A stretch of DNA of 64,000 bases. Source: Flavobacteriaceae bacterium PS02337. GTDB lineage: Bacteria > Bacteroidota > Bacteroidia > Flavobacteriales > Flavobacteriaceae. The stretch's first letter is position 1, and the number at the start of each line of letters is the position of its first letter. Shown in pieces: positions 44,601 to 53,065 of this stretch. The notes beneath the pieces are model-generated. The model did not search any database, was not told the DNA's origin, and saw only the letters and a list, made by a program, of their open reading frames with translations. The stretch is taken from the NCBI GenBank assembly GCA_029959285.1, contig JASCOE010000019.1:1-64000 (forward strand), read 5' to 3'. The translations under genes were made by a program, and so were the position numbers.

Positions 44601-44811
44601 GTTCTAACGGATACGTAATTAATTGCTCCACTTCTTGACTTGCAAGTGTTGGAGCTGTTGTAATAATTTGCACCTGATTATTGGTAATATCAGGAAGGGC
44701 ATCTAATGGCAGTTTTTTAAGGGAATAACTCCCAACGGCAATTAATACCAAGGTAAATAATAGTATAATGAACTTATTCTTTATACTAAATTGTATGATT
44801 TTATCTAACAT
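41692..44811 (-). CDS. cusA: Heavy-metal RND efflux pump (CusA/CzcA family)
   Basis: 1,039 residues with twelve membrane helices and two large periplasmic loops. Family marks are IKNKFIILLFTLVLIAVGSY at the start, DALPDITNNQVQIITTAPTLA, the membrane segment LGAIDFGIIVDGAVIIVEA with the proton-relay acids, IEEGDLAMNATIMTGSSL in the porter domain, and the second-half repeat ALPVALGLILVLLYF. It extrudes metal ions from the periplasm or membrane through the TolC channel using proton flow. The metal (Cu/Ag or Co/Zn/Cd) cannot be decided from these marks. It follows the DUF6660 gene by 120 bases and precedes the TolC gene. Confidence 0.95.
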   Translation of the reverse strand: MLDKIIQFSIKNKFIILLFTLVLIAVGSYSLKKLPLDALPDITNNQVQIITTAPTLASQEVEQLITYPLEQAVKTVPDVIELRSISRFGLSVVTVVFEDDVDIYWAREQIFQRLKQAEENIPDYVGSPELAPISTGLGEIYQYDVYAKKGYENKYSAVDLRTIQDWIIIPQLQGIKGVAEVSSWGGKLKQYEIAVNPNTLNSLGVTITEIFDALAKNNQNTGGAYIEKDQYAYFIRGVGMAKGTKDLGNVVVKNRNGSPVLVRDVAEVREGVALRYGASTKDGKGEIVSGLVLMLKGENSKAVVDRIHEKMIQINKSLPEGVVAEAFIDRGKLVDNAIGTVTKNLLEGALIVIFVLILFLGNLRAGLIVASVIPLAMLFAIILMNLFGVSGNLMSLGAIDFGIIVDGAVIIVEATMHHLQKFKNKKELSQEEMDTEVYNSASKIRNSAAFGEIIILIVYLPILALIGTEGKMFKPMAMTVGFAIIGAFILSLTYVPMMSALFLSKKTEHKENFSDRMILWLENLYMPLLKKALELKKVVLAIAIGLFALSVIIFQNMGGEFIPTIEEGDLAMNATIMTGSSLTQTVETTTKYEQILKAKFPEIKTIVSKIGSGEIPTDPMPIESGDLIIVLKDKKEWHGKYHNWEDLANAMKEEMEVIPGVNIEISQPIQMRFNELMTGSRSDIAIKIFGDDLEILDAKATELISKIKSIEGVGDLKADKVTGLPQITIKYDYNKIALYGLNISDINQIIRSSFAGESAGKIYEESKRFDVVVRMNEDNRADITDVSNLFIPLPNGQQVPLSQVASVEYEQGPVQVIREDGKRRITVGLNVRGRDIQSVVEEIQQRLDKNYKLPSGYFITYGGQFENLIEASERLLIALPVALGLILVLLYFTFNSIKQAVLIFTAIPLSAMGGVLALVLRGMPFSISAGIGFIALFGIAVLNGIVLISYFNQLKTEGIRDPLQRVYIGTKTRLRPVLMTAAVASLGFLPMALSTSGGAEVQKPLATVVIGGLFSATLLTLIVLPILYLMLEKFNRKVK

Positions 44812-44931
44812 TTGAAATTATAATGAAATGAGAATTGAGACAATCTCTTGTCTATCTTGATTTTGTGGAAAATCCACACTTCTCTAATCCAAATTCTGAT
44901 TCCGATAATTATCAGAACGAAAAGGATTTCA

Positions 44932-45255
44932 TTATACTAACTGAGGTGGTTGCCAAATACTTCCGTAGAAATTGGAAGCAAAAACAGAATTATAATTTGG
45001 TAATTGAATTGAAATTGGATCGCTAGCCTTTGGAAATTCAAAAGTTATCGGAGTTTGATAACTTAAAATTTGAATACCACAGCAATTACAAGCGCAGAAA
45101 GGTGAACATAAATCATTTTCTTTATCGTGAGAATGATTCTCTTCTGAAGAAAATTGAGCCGTTTTATGCATAGCGCTATTCACTTCCATATCTGCACAAG
45201 GCATATTAGAAAGTGCCATCAAATAAACTGACAGTATAATTGCTATCCATTTCAT
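44932..45255 (-). CDS. DUF6660 family small exported protein
   Basis: 107 residues. The family start is MKWIAIILSVYLMALSNMPCADMEV, with a signal or anchor helix. The middle has NHSHDKENDLCSPFCACNCCG, a dense Cys/His cluster (CxxxCxCxCC), and the end is WQPPQLV. DUF6660 genes are found in flavobacteria at the head of CusA/CzcA-type efflux operons, as here. The cluster suggests periplasmic metal binding and perhaps sensing or delivery to the pump. It is the first gene of the four-gene efflux operon. No biochemical function is established. Confidence 0.85.
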   Translation of the reverse strand: MKWIAIILSVYLMALSNMPCADMEVNSAMHKTAQFSSEENHSHDKENDLCSPFCACNCCGIQILSYQTPITFEFPKASDPISIQLPNYNSVFASNFYGSIWQPPQLV

Positions 45256-45558
45256 ATCACAAAAATAAGATTTATTCTTTTATAAATTACAGTTTTTAAT
45301 GAATGTATTAGCCGTTGATCATACTTCACAAATCAATAAAACCATTGATTATCTATTACTTACAAAAACACTTTATCAATAAAATAGTAAAATGTTAAAA
45401 AAATTTAATTAACTTTAACACAATTAACCACCATAAAATTTAGTTCATACCCTTTTTTTATAATCCTGTAAAAGAAAAGACAAGCCGAAATTCCCTCAGA
45501 ATACATTAGTACAATATTATTTCAAGCAGTTTATTTAATCAATTAAACACTTAATTCT
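45256..45558. other. Divergent promoter region
   Basis: 303 bases, very AT-rich, between the DUF6660-cus operon (leftward) and the beta-barrel genes (rightward). A short dyad TCAAT-aaaacc-ATTGA occurs near 45,335. No repeat family member or clear TAnnTTTG was seen. Confidence 0.35.
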
Positions 45559-46680
45559 ATGAAATGTAAAAAACTAATATCAGCCCTTTTATTATTATGC
45601 AGTATTTCAATCTTCGGACAAGTTTATACGGATAAAGTTGTGGGAGAAAAAAATCAAGAAATTAAAGACAGCCTCAAAGTCGCCGATTATCCTTATGCAT
45701 TGCCAATTTGGGGACAAAAAGTAGCACAGAAAGGATATAAACTTCCTTATTCAGCAGGACTTTCTATCAACTATTTTTGGCAAGATTCAGAAATTGTTAT
45801 TAATGATTTGAATGTCGGTTTTAATAATGGCCCACAGTACAATCTAGACGAAATTGTTCGTTTTGATAAATCGAGTGTAGAAGCTGGCGCACTTACTATT
45901 CGTCCCGATATTTGGCTTCTTCCCTTTTTAAATATCTACGGAATTTTTGGTAAAGCCAATACTTCAACTAAAATAAATGCGGGAATTTATGTTCCTGATG
46001 CAGACAATAATTGGTCGCAAGTTGCTCATTTTACTACTAAAGCAAATTTTAATGCTACAACATTTGGTCTCGGAATGACACCAACAATTGGTATTGGAGG
46101 CGGATGGCTGGCGCTTGACATGAACATGGCATGGACCGACATTAGTTCTCTCGATAAACCTGCGTTTTCGTATGTGTTTGGACCTCGTTTAGGAAAGACA
46201 TTTAAATTTCATGATCCAGATCAAAACATTGCACTTTGGGTCGGAGGATTTAGAGTTCATATTTCGGGAGATACCAATGGAAATTTGCCTTTATCTAATT
46301 TCATAGATTTAAGTGATGCACAGCAAAAAGTGGATGACGGTTTAGCAAAAGTGACAGAAAACCAAACTAAAGTTGACAATTGGTGGGATGGTTTGACTCC
46401 CGCAGAACAGAAAAATCCGGTAAATGTTGCAAAGCACAATACGGCAAACCGAGCTTTAGAAAGTGCAGGAAATATTCTAGCAACTTTAGATGGCGCGCTT
46501 AGTACAGCTGGCTCTTCTTCTGTGCAATATTCTCTTCAAAAAAGACCGAAAGATATGTGGAACTTTATTATAGGCTCACAATATCAATTAAATAAACATC
46601 TTATGTTTAGAGTTGAAGGCGGCTTTTTAGGCAGCCGTACACAAGTATTAGGAGGAATTCAATATCGTTTTGGACTTTAA
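45559..46680 (+). CDS. Predicted outer-membrane beta-barrel protein, 373 aa
   Basis: A signal peptide (KKLISALLLLCSISIFGQ) precedes alternating beta strands (LPYSAGLSINYFWQDSEIVI, ALTIRPDIWLLPFLNIYGIFG, GGGWLALDMNMAWTD) and the end VLGGIQYRFGL, typical of a barrel protein. A charged helical segment is inserted at about 250-315 (LSDAQQKVDDGLAKVTENQ, then RALESAGNILATL). I do not recognise the family. It is followed 11 bases later by another barrel gene, so the two may work together at the outer membrane. The transported or bound ligand is unknown. Confidence 0.75.
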   Translation: MKCKKLISALLLLCSISIFGQVYTDKVVGEKNQEIKDSLKVADYPYALPIWGQKVAQKGYKLPYSAGLSINYFWQDSEIVINDLNVGFNNGPQYNLDEIVRFDKSSVEAGALTIRPDIWLLPFLNIYGIFGKANTSTKINAGIYVPDADNNWSQVAHFTTKANFNATTFGLGMTPTIGIGGGWLALDMNMAWTDISSLDKPAFSYVFGPRLGKTFKFHDPDQNIALWVGGFRVHISGDTNGNLPLSNFIDLSDAQQKVDDGLAKVTENQTKVDNWWDGLTPAEQKNPVNVAKHNTANRALESAGNILATLDGALSTAGSSSVQYSLQKRPKDMWNFIIGSQYQLNKHLMFRVEGGFLGSRTQVLGGIQYRFGL

Positions 46681-46691
46681 TTCCTTACGTT

Positions 46692-47450
46692 ATGAAAAAA
46701 AGTTTAATTGTAATTTTCACTTTCTTTTGCATTTCATCTCTGCAATCTCAAGTTCTAATTTCCTTAATTTTTGGAGATAAACTCAATTCGCCTTTTTTAG
46801 AATTTGGTCTTGAAGGCGGAATTAATCTTTCTGATATTTCTAAACTTGAAAGCTCTGGAATGAATCCTGGTTTTAATCTTGGTTTTTATTTCGATGTAAA
46901 ATCTAAAAAAAATCCAGCTTGGATGATTAATACCGGCGTAATAGTTAAATCGCCAATGGGAGCCAGACATATTCCTATTTATTCTTTAGATGATGTCAAC
47001 TTGGATAATACTTTTGAAGGTGGAACTGTAAATCGTGAAATTCGTTATTTTAATGTTCCCATTTTAATTAAATATCAATTTAAAAACAGGATTTACATTA
47101 AAGCAGGTCCGCAACTTGGACTTCTTGCATCGGCTTTTGATGAATTTACAAATGAGATTAATAAGAACGATGTCACTTATAAGAAAAAAATCAGAGATCA
47201 AATTCGTGTGATTGATGCTGGAATCGCATTAGGAACAGGCTATCATATGAATGTAGGCAACGGATTGAATATTACGATTCAATATTACTACGGATTAGTT
47301 CCTGTAATGAAAGGTGACGGTCCGAATGTATACAACAGGTCTTTATACTTAACAGCTGGAATTCCTATTGGAAAAGGAAAAGCGGCGCAAAGAAGAGCCG
47401 AAAAAGATGCTGAAATGAATAAGGTTGTTTTACCAGAAGATGAGAAATAA
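46692..47450 (+). CDS. Porin-family outer-membrane protein (PorT-like barrel)
   Basis: 252 residues. Signal peptide (SLIVIFTFFCISSLQSQ), then beta strands typical of the outer-membrane beta-barrel PorT/OmpA-like families: FGLEGGINLSDISKL, NPGFNLGFYFDVKSKKNPAWMINTGV, YFNVPILIKYQFKNRIYIKAGPQLGLLAS, GLNITIQYYYGLVPV, YLTAGIPIGKGK. It is placed 11 bases after the preceding barrel gene. A basic C-terminal tail (RRAEKDAEMNKVVLPEDEK) extends beyond the barrel. Function unknown. Confidence 0.8.
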   Translation: MKKSLIVIFTFFCISSLQSQVLISLIFGDKLNSPFLEFGLEGGINLSDISKLESSGMNPGFNLGFYFDVKSKKNPAWMINTGVIVKSPMGARHIPIYSLDDVNLDNTFEGGTVNREIRYFNVPILIKYQFKNRIYIKAGPQLGLLASAFDEFTNEINKNDVTYKKKIRDQIRVIDAGIALGTGYHMNVGNGLNITIQYYYGLVPVMKGDGPNVYNRSLYLTAGIPIGKGKAAQRRAEKDAEMNKVVLPEDEK

Positions 47451-47483
47451 ATTATTTTTAACGATAATTAAAAAGAAGATTTC

Positions 47484-47698
47484 GCTCCGCTGGAGCTTTT
47501 GATGGGTTTTAATAATTATTTGCTATAAATATTTCGTCCCTCTGGGACTTAAACCTAAATCATTTAAGCATCAAATAAAAAAGTTAGAACATTAATATTA
47601 ATTATTTACGTCCAAAATAAAAAAGCTTCGGAGAAGCTAAATATTTATAGCATAATTTATGTGCCTATAACCAAAGCCCCAGAGGGGCGACATATTTT
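47484..47698. repeat. Four GCnCC-N3-GGnGC hairpins, palindromic cluster
   Basis: Four similar stems occur in a row: GCTCC-gct-GGAGC (47484), GTCCC-tct-GGGAC (47536), AGCTTC-gga-GAAGCT (47624) and GCCCC-aga-GGGGC (47686). All have a 3-base loop. The second and fourth are flanked by gctataaatattt / aaatatttatagc, in opposite orientation, giving a larger inverted arrangement. It lies between the barrel gene and cheB, which converge, and may act as a transcription barrier. Confidence 0.75.
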
Positions 47699-47715
47699 CC
47701 TGCTGAAAGTTTTTG

Positions 47716-48306
47716 CTAAAATGATTCCTTATTTATTCCCTTTATAAAATCTAAAATTTCTTCTGTACTTAAAACATAATCTGGTTTTGTGTGCAAAATG
47801 GCATTATTGGGCATAAAAGACATTTCTGCAGAAAGCGGATTCTGAACGACTGTTATTCCTCCCGCAGCTTGAATTGCTTTCATTCCGACGGTTCCGTCTG
47901 AGTTAGAGCCAGAAAGTAAAATCCCAATTAAATTGGAGCCGTATACTTCCGCAGCAGATTCAAATGAAACATCTATGCTTGGTCTGCTGTAATTTATTTT
48001 TTCTGAAGTATCTAAAGATAATGTTTCTTCTTTCTCAAACAACAAATGATAATTAGAAGGCGCGATGTAAACAAATCCCGTTTGCAATTTTACCTTATCT
48101 TCAACTAATTTTACTTTTATTTTTGATTTTAAATCAATTAAATCTTCCAAAGTTTGTTCATCAGAACTTTTTCTGTGAACTACAATTACAATGGCAAAAG
48201 AAATTGGATTTTCTAAGAATGGTAAGATCTGTAATAATGCTTGTAAACTTCCGGCAGAACCTCCAATTATTGCTATTTTACAATTTGTTATTTTATTTTT
48301 CTCCAT
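47716..48306 (-). CDS. cheB: Free-standing CheB methylesterase domain
   Basis: 196 residues, the catalytic domain only, without the receiver domain of classical CheB. The triad is Ser17 in GGSAGS, His44 in IVIVVHRKSS and Asp137 in LLSGSNSDGT. CheB removes methyl groups or deamidates Gln in chemoreceptors. Here no chemoreceptor is encoded nearby, so the target may be the hybrid kinase of the same cluster or another protein. It overlaps cheR by 19 bases and ends the five-gene operon. Confidence 0.92.
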   Translation of the reverse strand: MEKNKITNCKIAIIGGSAGSLQALLQILPFLENPISFAIVIVVHRKSSDEQTLEDLIDLKSKIKVKLVEDKVKLQTGFVYIAPSNYHLLFEKEETLSLDTSEKINYSRPSIDVSFESAAEVYGSNLIGILLSGSNSDGTVGMKAIQAAGGITVVQNPLSAEMSFMPNNAILHTKPDYVLSTEEILDFIKGINKESF

Positions 48307-49097
48307 ATTTTCTCTCTTTCAAACTGTTTGTATTTGGTTTGAGATATAGAATATTTTATTGTTTCTTTTGTTCCGAGAGCTAAAAAACCAAGCATGGAAA
48401 GACTGTCATCAAAAAGATTTATGACCCTTTTCTGCAAATTATTATCAAAATAAATCAAAACATTACGACACATAATAAGATCGAACTCATTGAATGAATT
48501 ATCTGAAACTAAATTATGCTGTGAGAAAACCATTTTCTCAGACAGTTCTTCATTAAATTTCGCAAAACCGTAATTGGCAATGTAATAATCTGAAAAATCT
48601 TCCTGTCCGCCAGAATCTCTATAATTATCAGCGTAATCTTTAATCATTCGAAGCGGGAAAATACCACTTTTAGCCGTTTCTAAAACTGTTGCATTGATGT
48701 CTGTTGCATATAAAAGTGATTTATGCAACAAACCAGCTTCTTTCAACATAATTGCCATTGAAAACACTTCTTCACCTGTAGAACATCCTGCATGCCAAAT
48801 TCTGATAAATGGTTTTGTTCCTAATAAAGGAAGAATATCATTTCGGAGTACGGTATAAAAAGACGGATCGCGAAACATTTCGGTAACATTTACCGTTATT
48901 TCGTCTATCATTCTTTTACAATATTCTGGATCTCTTCTAACTTTCGACAAAAATTCATGAAAATGATTAAATCCGTCTAAATAAAAAACTCTATTTACAC
49001 GTCTTTTAAGTGAGGCTCTGGAATAACTTCCAAAATCAAAACCGTAATATTCGTAAACATCATTTATTAGAGCTTCTAATTCAATATCTTCAATCAT
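48288..49097 (-). CDS. cheR: CheR-type protein methyltransferase
   Basis: 269 residues. The N-terminal helical domain is LINDVYEYYGFDFGSYSRASLKRRV, then VTEMFRDPSFYTVL, the SAM-binding motif IRIWHAGCSTGEEVFSMAIML, and FDLIMCRNVLIYFD for the active-site loop. It methylates Glu residues of receptor helices with SAM. No receptor with an MCP signalling domain is in the window. The start is seven bases downstream of the response-regulator stop. In a non-flagellated bacterium the pair CheB-CheR is likely used for another sensory circuit. Confidence 0.93.
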   Translation of the reverse strand: MIEDIELEALINDVYEYYGFDFGSYSRASLKRRVNRVFYLDGFNHFHEFLSKVRRDPEYCKRMIDEITVNVTEMFRDPSFYTVLRNDILPLLGTKPFIRIWHAGCSTGEEVFSMAIMLKEAGLLHKSLLYATDINATVLETAKSGIFPLRMIKDYADNYRDSGGQEDFSDYYIANYGFAKFNEELSEKMVFSQHNLVSDNSFNEFDLIMCRNVLIYFDNNLQKRVINLFDDSLSMLGFLALGTKETIKYSISQTKYKQFEREKIWRKIK

Positions 49098-49104
49098 AAT
49101 TCAT

Positions 49105-49470
49105 TTAAATTTGCCCCAAAATCTGAAGCAATTTATCAACATCAACTGGTTTTGAGATGTATTCATCTGCCCCAGCCTCTAAACATTTTTCTCTATCTCC
49201 ATTCATAGCCTGTGCGGTTACTGCAACCACAAAAGTGCCTTCTTGCAACGGAATTGCTTTGATAAGCGGAATTGCTTCATAACCATCCATTTCTGGCATC
49301 ATCATATCCATTAAAACAGCATCGATAGAACTGTCTTTTGCTAGTATTTTTAAGGCTTCTTCGGCACTTAAACAAGACAGACAATCAAAAGATTTTGCTT
49401 TTAATGTATTTACTAATGCAAAAATATTTCTAGAATCGTCATCTACAATTAATATTCTTTTCTTTCCCAT
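49105..49470 (-). CDS. Single-domain response regulator
   Basis: 121 residues, only a receiver domain: RILIVDDDSRNIFAL with the acidic pocket, VLMDMMMPEMDGYE with the phospho-Asp at about residue 56, VAVTAQAMNGDREKCLEAG and YISKPVDV with the conserved Lys. It is highly similar to the last receiver domain of the hybrid kinase upstream (same DDxRNIxxL, AMxGDREKC and SDYITKPVDVDQLL-like end), which suggests duplication. It lies 15 bases from the kinase and 7 bases from cheR. It is likely a phosphate sink or relay. Confidence 0.92.
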   Translation of the reverse strand: MGKKRILIVDDDSRNIFALVNTLKAKSFDCLSCLSAEEALKILAKDSSIDAVLMDMMMPEMDGYEAIPLIKAIPLQEGTFVVAVTAQAMNGDREKCLEAGADEYISKPVDVDKLLQILGQI

Positions 49471-49485
49471 TTATTTTTTTAAGGA

Positions 49486-52400
49486 TTAGATTTTATCATA
49501 TAACCAAACTCGCAGCAACGATAACAGCTGATCTACATCGACAGGTTTTGTGATATAATCTGAAGCACCCGCTTTGATACATTTTTCTCTGTCACCAGTC
49601 ATCGCTTTTGCTGTTACGGCAATGACTGCTAAGTTAAGAAATTTAGGGTTACTTCTTATCTTTTCTGCTGTTTCGTAGCCATCCATATTTGGCATCATCA
49701 TATCTAATAAAACAACATCTGTATCTGGGTTTTCTTCTAAAATTTTAATCGCTTCTTTTCCGTCAAAAGCTGTTATAACATTCATTTTAAATGCTTCTAA
49801 AGCTTTAGAAAGAGAATATATATTGCGAACATCATCATCAACAATTAATACTTTCTTTTCAAATAAAACATTATTTAACGAATTCAGCTTTTTACTGCTT
49901 TCTTTAATAGCATTTCCGTCTTTCTTTTTTTCTACTAAATGAAGAAAAAGAGAAACTTCATCTAGCATTCTTTGGTAAGAATGTGCCGTTTTTACTATAA
50001 TAGAATCGGCATATTTTCTAATTTTTGATTCTTCTTTTATAGACAAACTTTTTCCTGTAAAGACAATTACCGGAAGGTTTTCTAAACCTGGACTTTTCTT
50101 TACGCCATCTAGAATTTCGTATGCTTGTTTATCTGGAATTCCCATATCTAGAATTACGCAGTCAACATCTTTTTTGTTTAAAACAGTTAATCCTTCTGTA
50201 ACATCGCTTTTTATTTCTGAATTGATATTGTAAGTTTCTAAGAAATAAGCCAATGCTTTGGCATGCTGCGGATTATCTTCAATAATTAAGACTTTTTGAG
50301 ATTCTTTATTAATGATATGTTCAATGCGCATGAAAACTTCTGGAATTCGATCAAAAGCAACAGGTTTGTCTAAGAAATCTACAGCTCCTTTTAACAAACT
50401 TTCCTGTTTTAATTTATGCGAAGACATAATGTGAACAGAAATATGTTTGGTTTGAGAATGACTTTTTAATTCTGCTAAAACTTCCCAACCACTTTTTATT
50501 GGAAGTTCAATATCTAATAAAATTCCGACTGGTCTGTAAATCAAGGCAAAATTCAGAGCATAATCTCCTCTTACTGCAACAACTCCTTTATATCCTTTTT
50601 TCTGTGTGAAAGCTAAAAGTGATTTTGCAAAATTAATGTCATCTTCGACAATCAAAATGACTTTGTCACCTTCAACAATAGAATCACGATCGTCTTCTAT
50701 TTCTGCTGGAATTACTTCACTAATATATCTTGGTTTTTCTTCAATGATTTCTGCATCGTCTTCAATTACTTCAGCTTCTAAAATTTTATTTACAGATACT
50801 TTATTAATTGCAAAACCTAATACAGGCAGACATAATGTAAAGGTACTTCCTTCGTTTACTTTACTATTTAGAATAATTTCCCCACGAAGTAATTTAGCCA
50901 ATTCTCGGCTTATTGATAATCCTAAACCAGTTCCACCATATTTACGTTTGGTTGAACCGTCGGCTTGTTGGAAAGCTTCAAAAATCAAAGGTTGTTTGTC
51001 TACCGGAATTCCAATTCCTGTATCTTTTACAATGAAACAAATAATTTTTTCATCATCTGTATTTACTTTAATTTCAAGACTTACCGTTCCTTTTTCAGTA
51101 AATTTAATTGCATTTGAAATCAGATTTTTAAGAATCTGTTCTAAACGCATTTTATCTGTTTTAATAACTATTGGCGCTTCTTTAGTAATAATTTCAAAAT
51201 CAATTCCTTTCTCTTTGGCAACCAGATTAAATAAATTATGAAGATTATCTGTAATTTCTTTTGTTGAAACATCTAAAAATTCTAAATCCATTTTACCGGC
51301 TTCAATTTTAGATAAATCAAGAATTTCATCAATTAAACCTAATAAACTGTTTCCTGAACTTTGAATTACTTGAGCGAACTCAATTTCTTCATTGTTCATA
51401 GTCTTATTATTATTTTCAGATAATAAACGGCTCAATAATAAAATAGAATTTAAAGGCGTTCTTAATTCGTGCGACATATTCGCTAAAAACTCCGATTTGT
51501 AACGCGTTGTTAATTCTAAAGCTTCCGATTTTTTCTGGATTTCAGTATTTTTTTCTTCCAATAAAACACTTCTTTCTGAAAGTTCTTCGTTGGTTTGCTC
51601 TAATTCTTCTTGCTGAACGCGAAGTTCTTCTTCAGAAGCTTGCAGTTTTTCTGTTTGTGCTTCCAGTTCTGCATTTATCGCTTCCAATTCGCTGTGTTGA
51701 ACTTGAAGTTCTTCAGATTGCGATTTGGTTTCTTCTAAAAGTTCCATCACTTTTTTACGGTTTTGGGTAGCTTTTAAAGCGATTCCGATGTTGTTTGCTA
51801 CTAAATTTAAAAACTCTAATTGCAGTACAGAAAACCCGTAAATGCTGGCTAATTCAACCGCACCTTCCACTTTATAATCCATTAATGGAACAGCTACAAC
51901 ATGAGTTGGTTTTATTTCGCCTAAAGCATAATTAATTTGAATATTATCTGGCGAAAGTGATTTTAATTCCAGCATTTTTCCAGAAACAATTGCTTGTCCG
52001 ATTAAGCCTTCGCCTTTTCTAATTCTTTCACGATTTTTACTCGGAATATAGCTGTATCCACCAGAAACCGTCATTTCTTCTCCATCTACAACATATAAAA
52101 CTCCTGCGCTACTATTAGTATACTGGCATAAAAATTCGATTACATCTTTTGATAATTTCTGGATTGTTTTTTCGCCCAGCATTTTATCATTTAATGTCGC
52201 AACACCAGATTGTAACCATTCTTTTTGAGATAATAAATCGAAAGAAGTCTTCAACGAATCTTTCATTTCGTGAATCGAACCGCCTAACGCGCCCAAAGTA
52301 TCGGCTTTTCTGTCGTCGATCTGAACATCATAATTTCCTTTAGAAATCTGTGTTGCAATACCGCTTATAACTTCTAGTCTTTCTGCAATTTCAACATCTT

Positions 52401-53052
52401 TACGCTCCAATTCTCTTTGCAGTAAAGCTCTCTCATTGTGGTCTTTTAGGATTCTTGCAAAAAATATTACTGTAATAATCATTGCAATGATAAATGCAAC
52501 AATAATTAAAATAAAACTATAATTACCGTATCGTTCAGAATTGCCAACACGTTCTTTTAGAAGTACTTGTTCGTCATTTTCTATACTTTTAAATTTAAGA
52601 CGAAGTTCGTCCATCATCTTTTTTCCTTCTTCAAGATCAAAAGTGGCTTTGTTCCCCATCAATTGTCTTTTGATAACTTGATTATGAAGGTATTTAAAGA
52701 AATTTGAGCGAAGTGGTTTCAGCTCTTTTAGTCTTTTTTGTTGTGAAGGATTGTCAATTGTTAATTCGTCAAGCTTTTCAAAATAAACATTTGATTCTTT
52801 TTGAGCATTATAATGTTCTTGCAAAAAATCTTTATTTCCAGTAATTAAATATCCTCGCATACTGGTTTGAGCATCGGTAATTACAGATGAAGCTGCATTT
52901 AGATTGTAAATTACTTCTTGAGTATGATTTACCCAATTATTGCTGTCTAAAAGACTTTTAATACTTAAAAAAGATGCAGTCGAACTAATCATTAAAATCA
53001 ACAATGAGACTGTTGAACTAATTAGCAAATTTCTTTTAAAATTACTATCCAT
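49486..53052 (-). CDS. Hybrid histidine kinase CHASE3-HAMP-GAF-HisKA-REC3
   Basis: 1,188 residues. Two membrane helices (about 9-31 and 178-200) flank a CHASE3 domain (TQEVIYNLNAASSVITDAQ, MRGYLITGNKDFLQEHY). A HAMP (about 215-275), a GAF domain (about 290-430), a coiled coil of about 80 residues rich in Glu/Leu (ELQVQHSELEAINAELEAQ), HisKA with His528 in SHELRTPLN, HATPase_c (VKDTGIGIPVDKQPLIFEAF, GGTGLGLSIS), and three receivers (starting near 798, 920 and 1063) follow. The lack of an output domain points to phosphorelay to the stand-alone regulators next door. It is the second gene of the operon, 13 bases downstream of the REC-HK gene. Confidence 0.95.
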   Translation of the reverse strand: MDSNFKRNLLISSTVSLLILMISSTASFLSIKSLLDSNNWVNHTQEVIYNLNAASSVITDAQTSMRGYLITGNKDFLQEHYNAQKESNVYFEKLDELTIDNPSQQKRLKELKPLRSNFFKYLHNQVIKRQLMGNKATFDLEEGKKMMDELRLKFKSIENDEQVLLKERVGNSERYGNYSFILIIVAFIIAMIITVIFFARILKDHNERALLQRELERKDVEIAERLEVISGIATQISKGNYDVQIDDRKADTLGALGGSIHEMKDSLKTSFDLLSQKEWLQSGVATLNDKMLGEKTIQKLSKDVIEFLCQYTNSSAGVLYVVDGEEMTVSGGYSYIPSKNRERIRKGEGLIGQAIVSGKMLELKSLSPDNIQINYALGEIKPTHVVAVPLMDYKVEGAVELASIYGFSVLQLEFLNLVANNIGIALKATQNRKKVMELLEETKSQSEELQVQHSELEAINAELEAQTEKLQASEEELRVQQEELEQTNEELSERSVLLEEKNTEIQKKSEALELTTRYKSEFLANMSHELRTPLNSILLLSRLLSENNNKTMNNEEIEFAQVIQSSGNSLLGLIDEILDLSKIEAGKMDLEFLDVSTKEITDNLHNLFNLVAKEKGIDFEIITKEAPIVIKTDKMRLEQILKNLISNAIKFTEKGTVSLEIKVNTDDEKIICFIVKDTGIGIPVDKQPLIFEAFQQADGSTKRKYGGTGLGLSISRELAKLLRGEIILNSKVNEGSTFTLCLPVLGFAINKVSVNKILEAEVIEDDAEIIEEKPRYISEVIPAEIEDDRDSIVEGDKVILIVEDDINFAKSLLAFTQKKGYKGVVAVRGDYALNFALIYRPVGILLDIELPIKSGWEVLAELKSHSQTKHISVHIMSSHKLKQESLLKGAVDFLDKPVAFDRIPEVFMRIEHIINKESQKVLIIEDNPQHAKALAYFLETYNINSEIKSDVTEGLTVLNKKDVDCVILDMGIPDKQAYEILDGVKKSPGLENLPVIVFTGKSLSIKEESKIRKYADSIIVKTAHSYQRMLDEVSLFLHLVEKKKDGNAIKESSKKLNSLNNVLFEKKVLIVDDDVRNIYSLSKALEAFKMNVITAFDGKEAIKILEENPDTDVVLLDMMMPNMDGYETAEKIRSNPKFLNLAVIAVTAKAMTGDREKCIKAGASDYITKPVDVDQLLSLLRVWLYDKI

Positions 53053-53065
53053 ATTTGTTTTTATC

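Noticed and set aside
47484-47698. CRISPR array between the barrel gene and cheB
   Set aside because: The hairpins differ in sequence and orientation and have no regular spacing or uniform spacers, and no cas gene is in the window.
50606-51241. A 211-codon plus-strand frame inside the hybrid kinase gene
   Set aside because: It is antisense to the HisKA, HATPase and receiver region, Ser/Ile-rich and without similarity to any family, hence a shadow.
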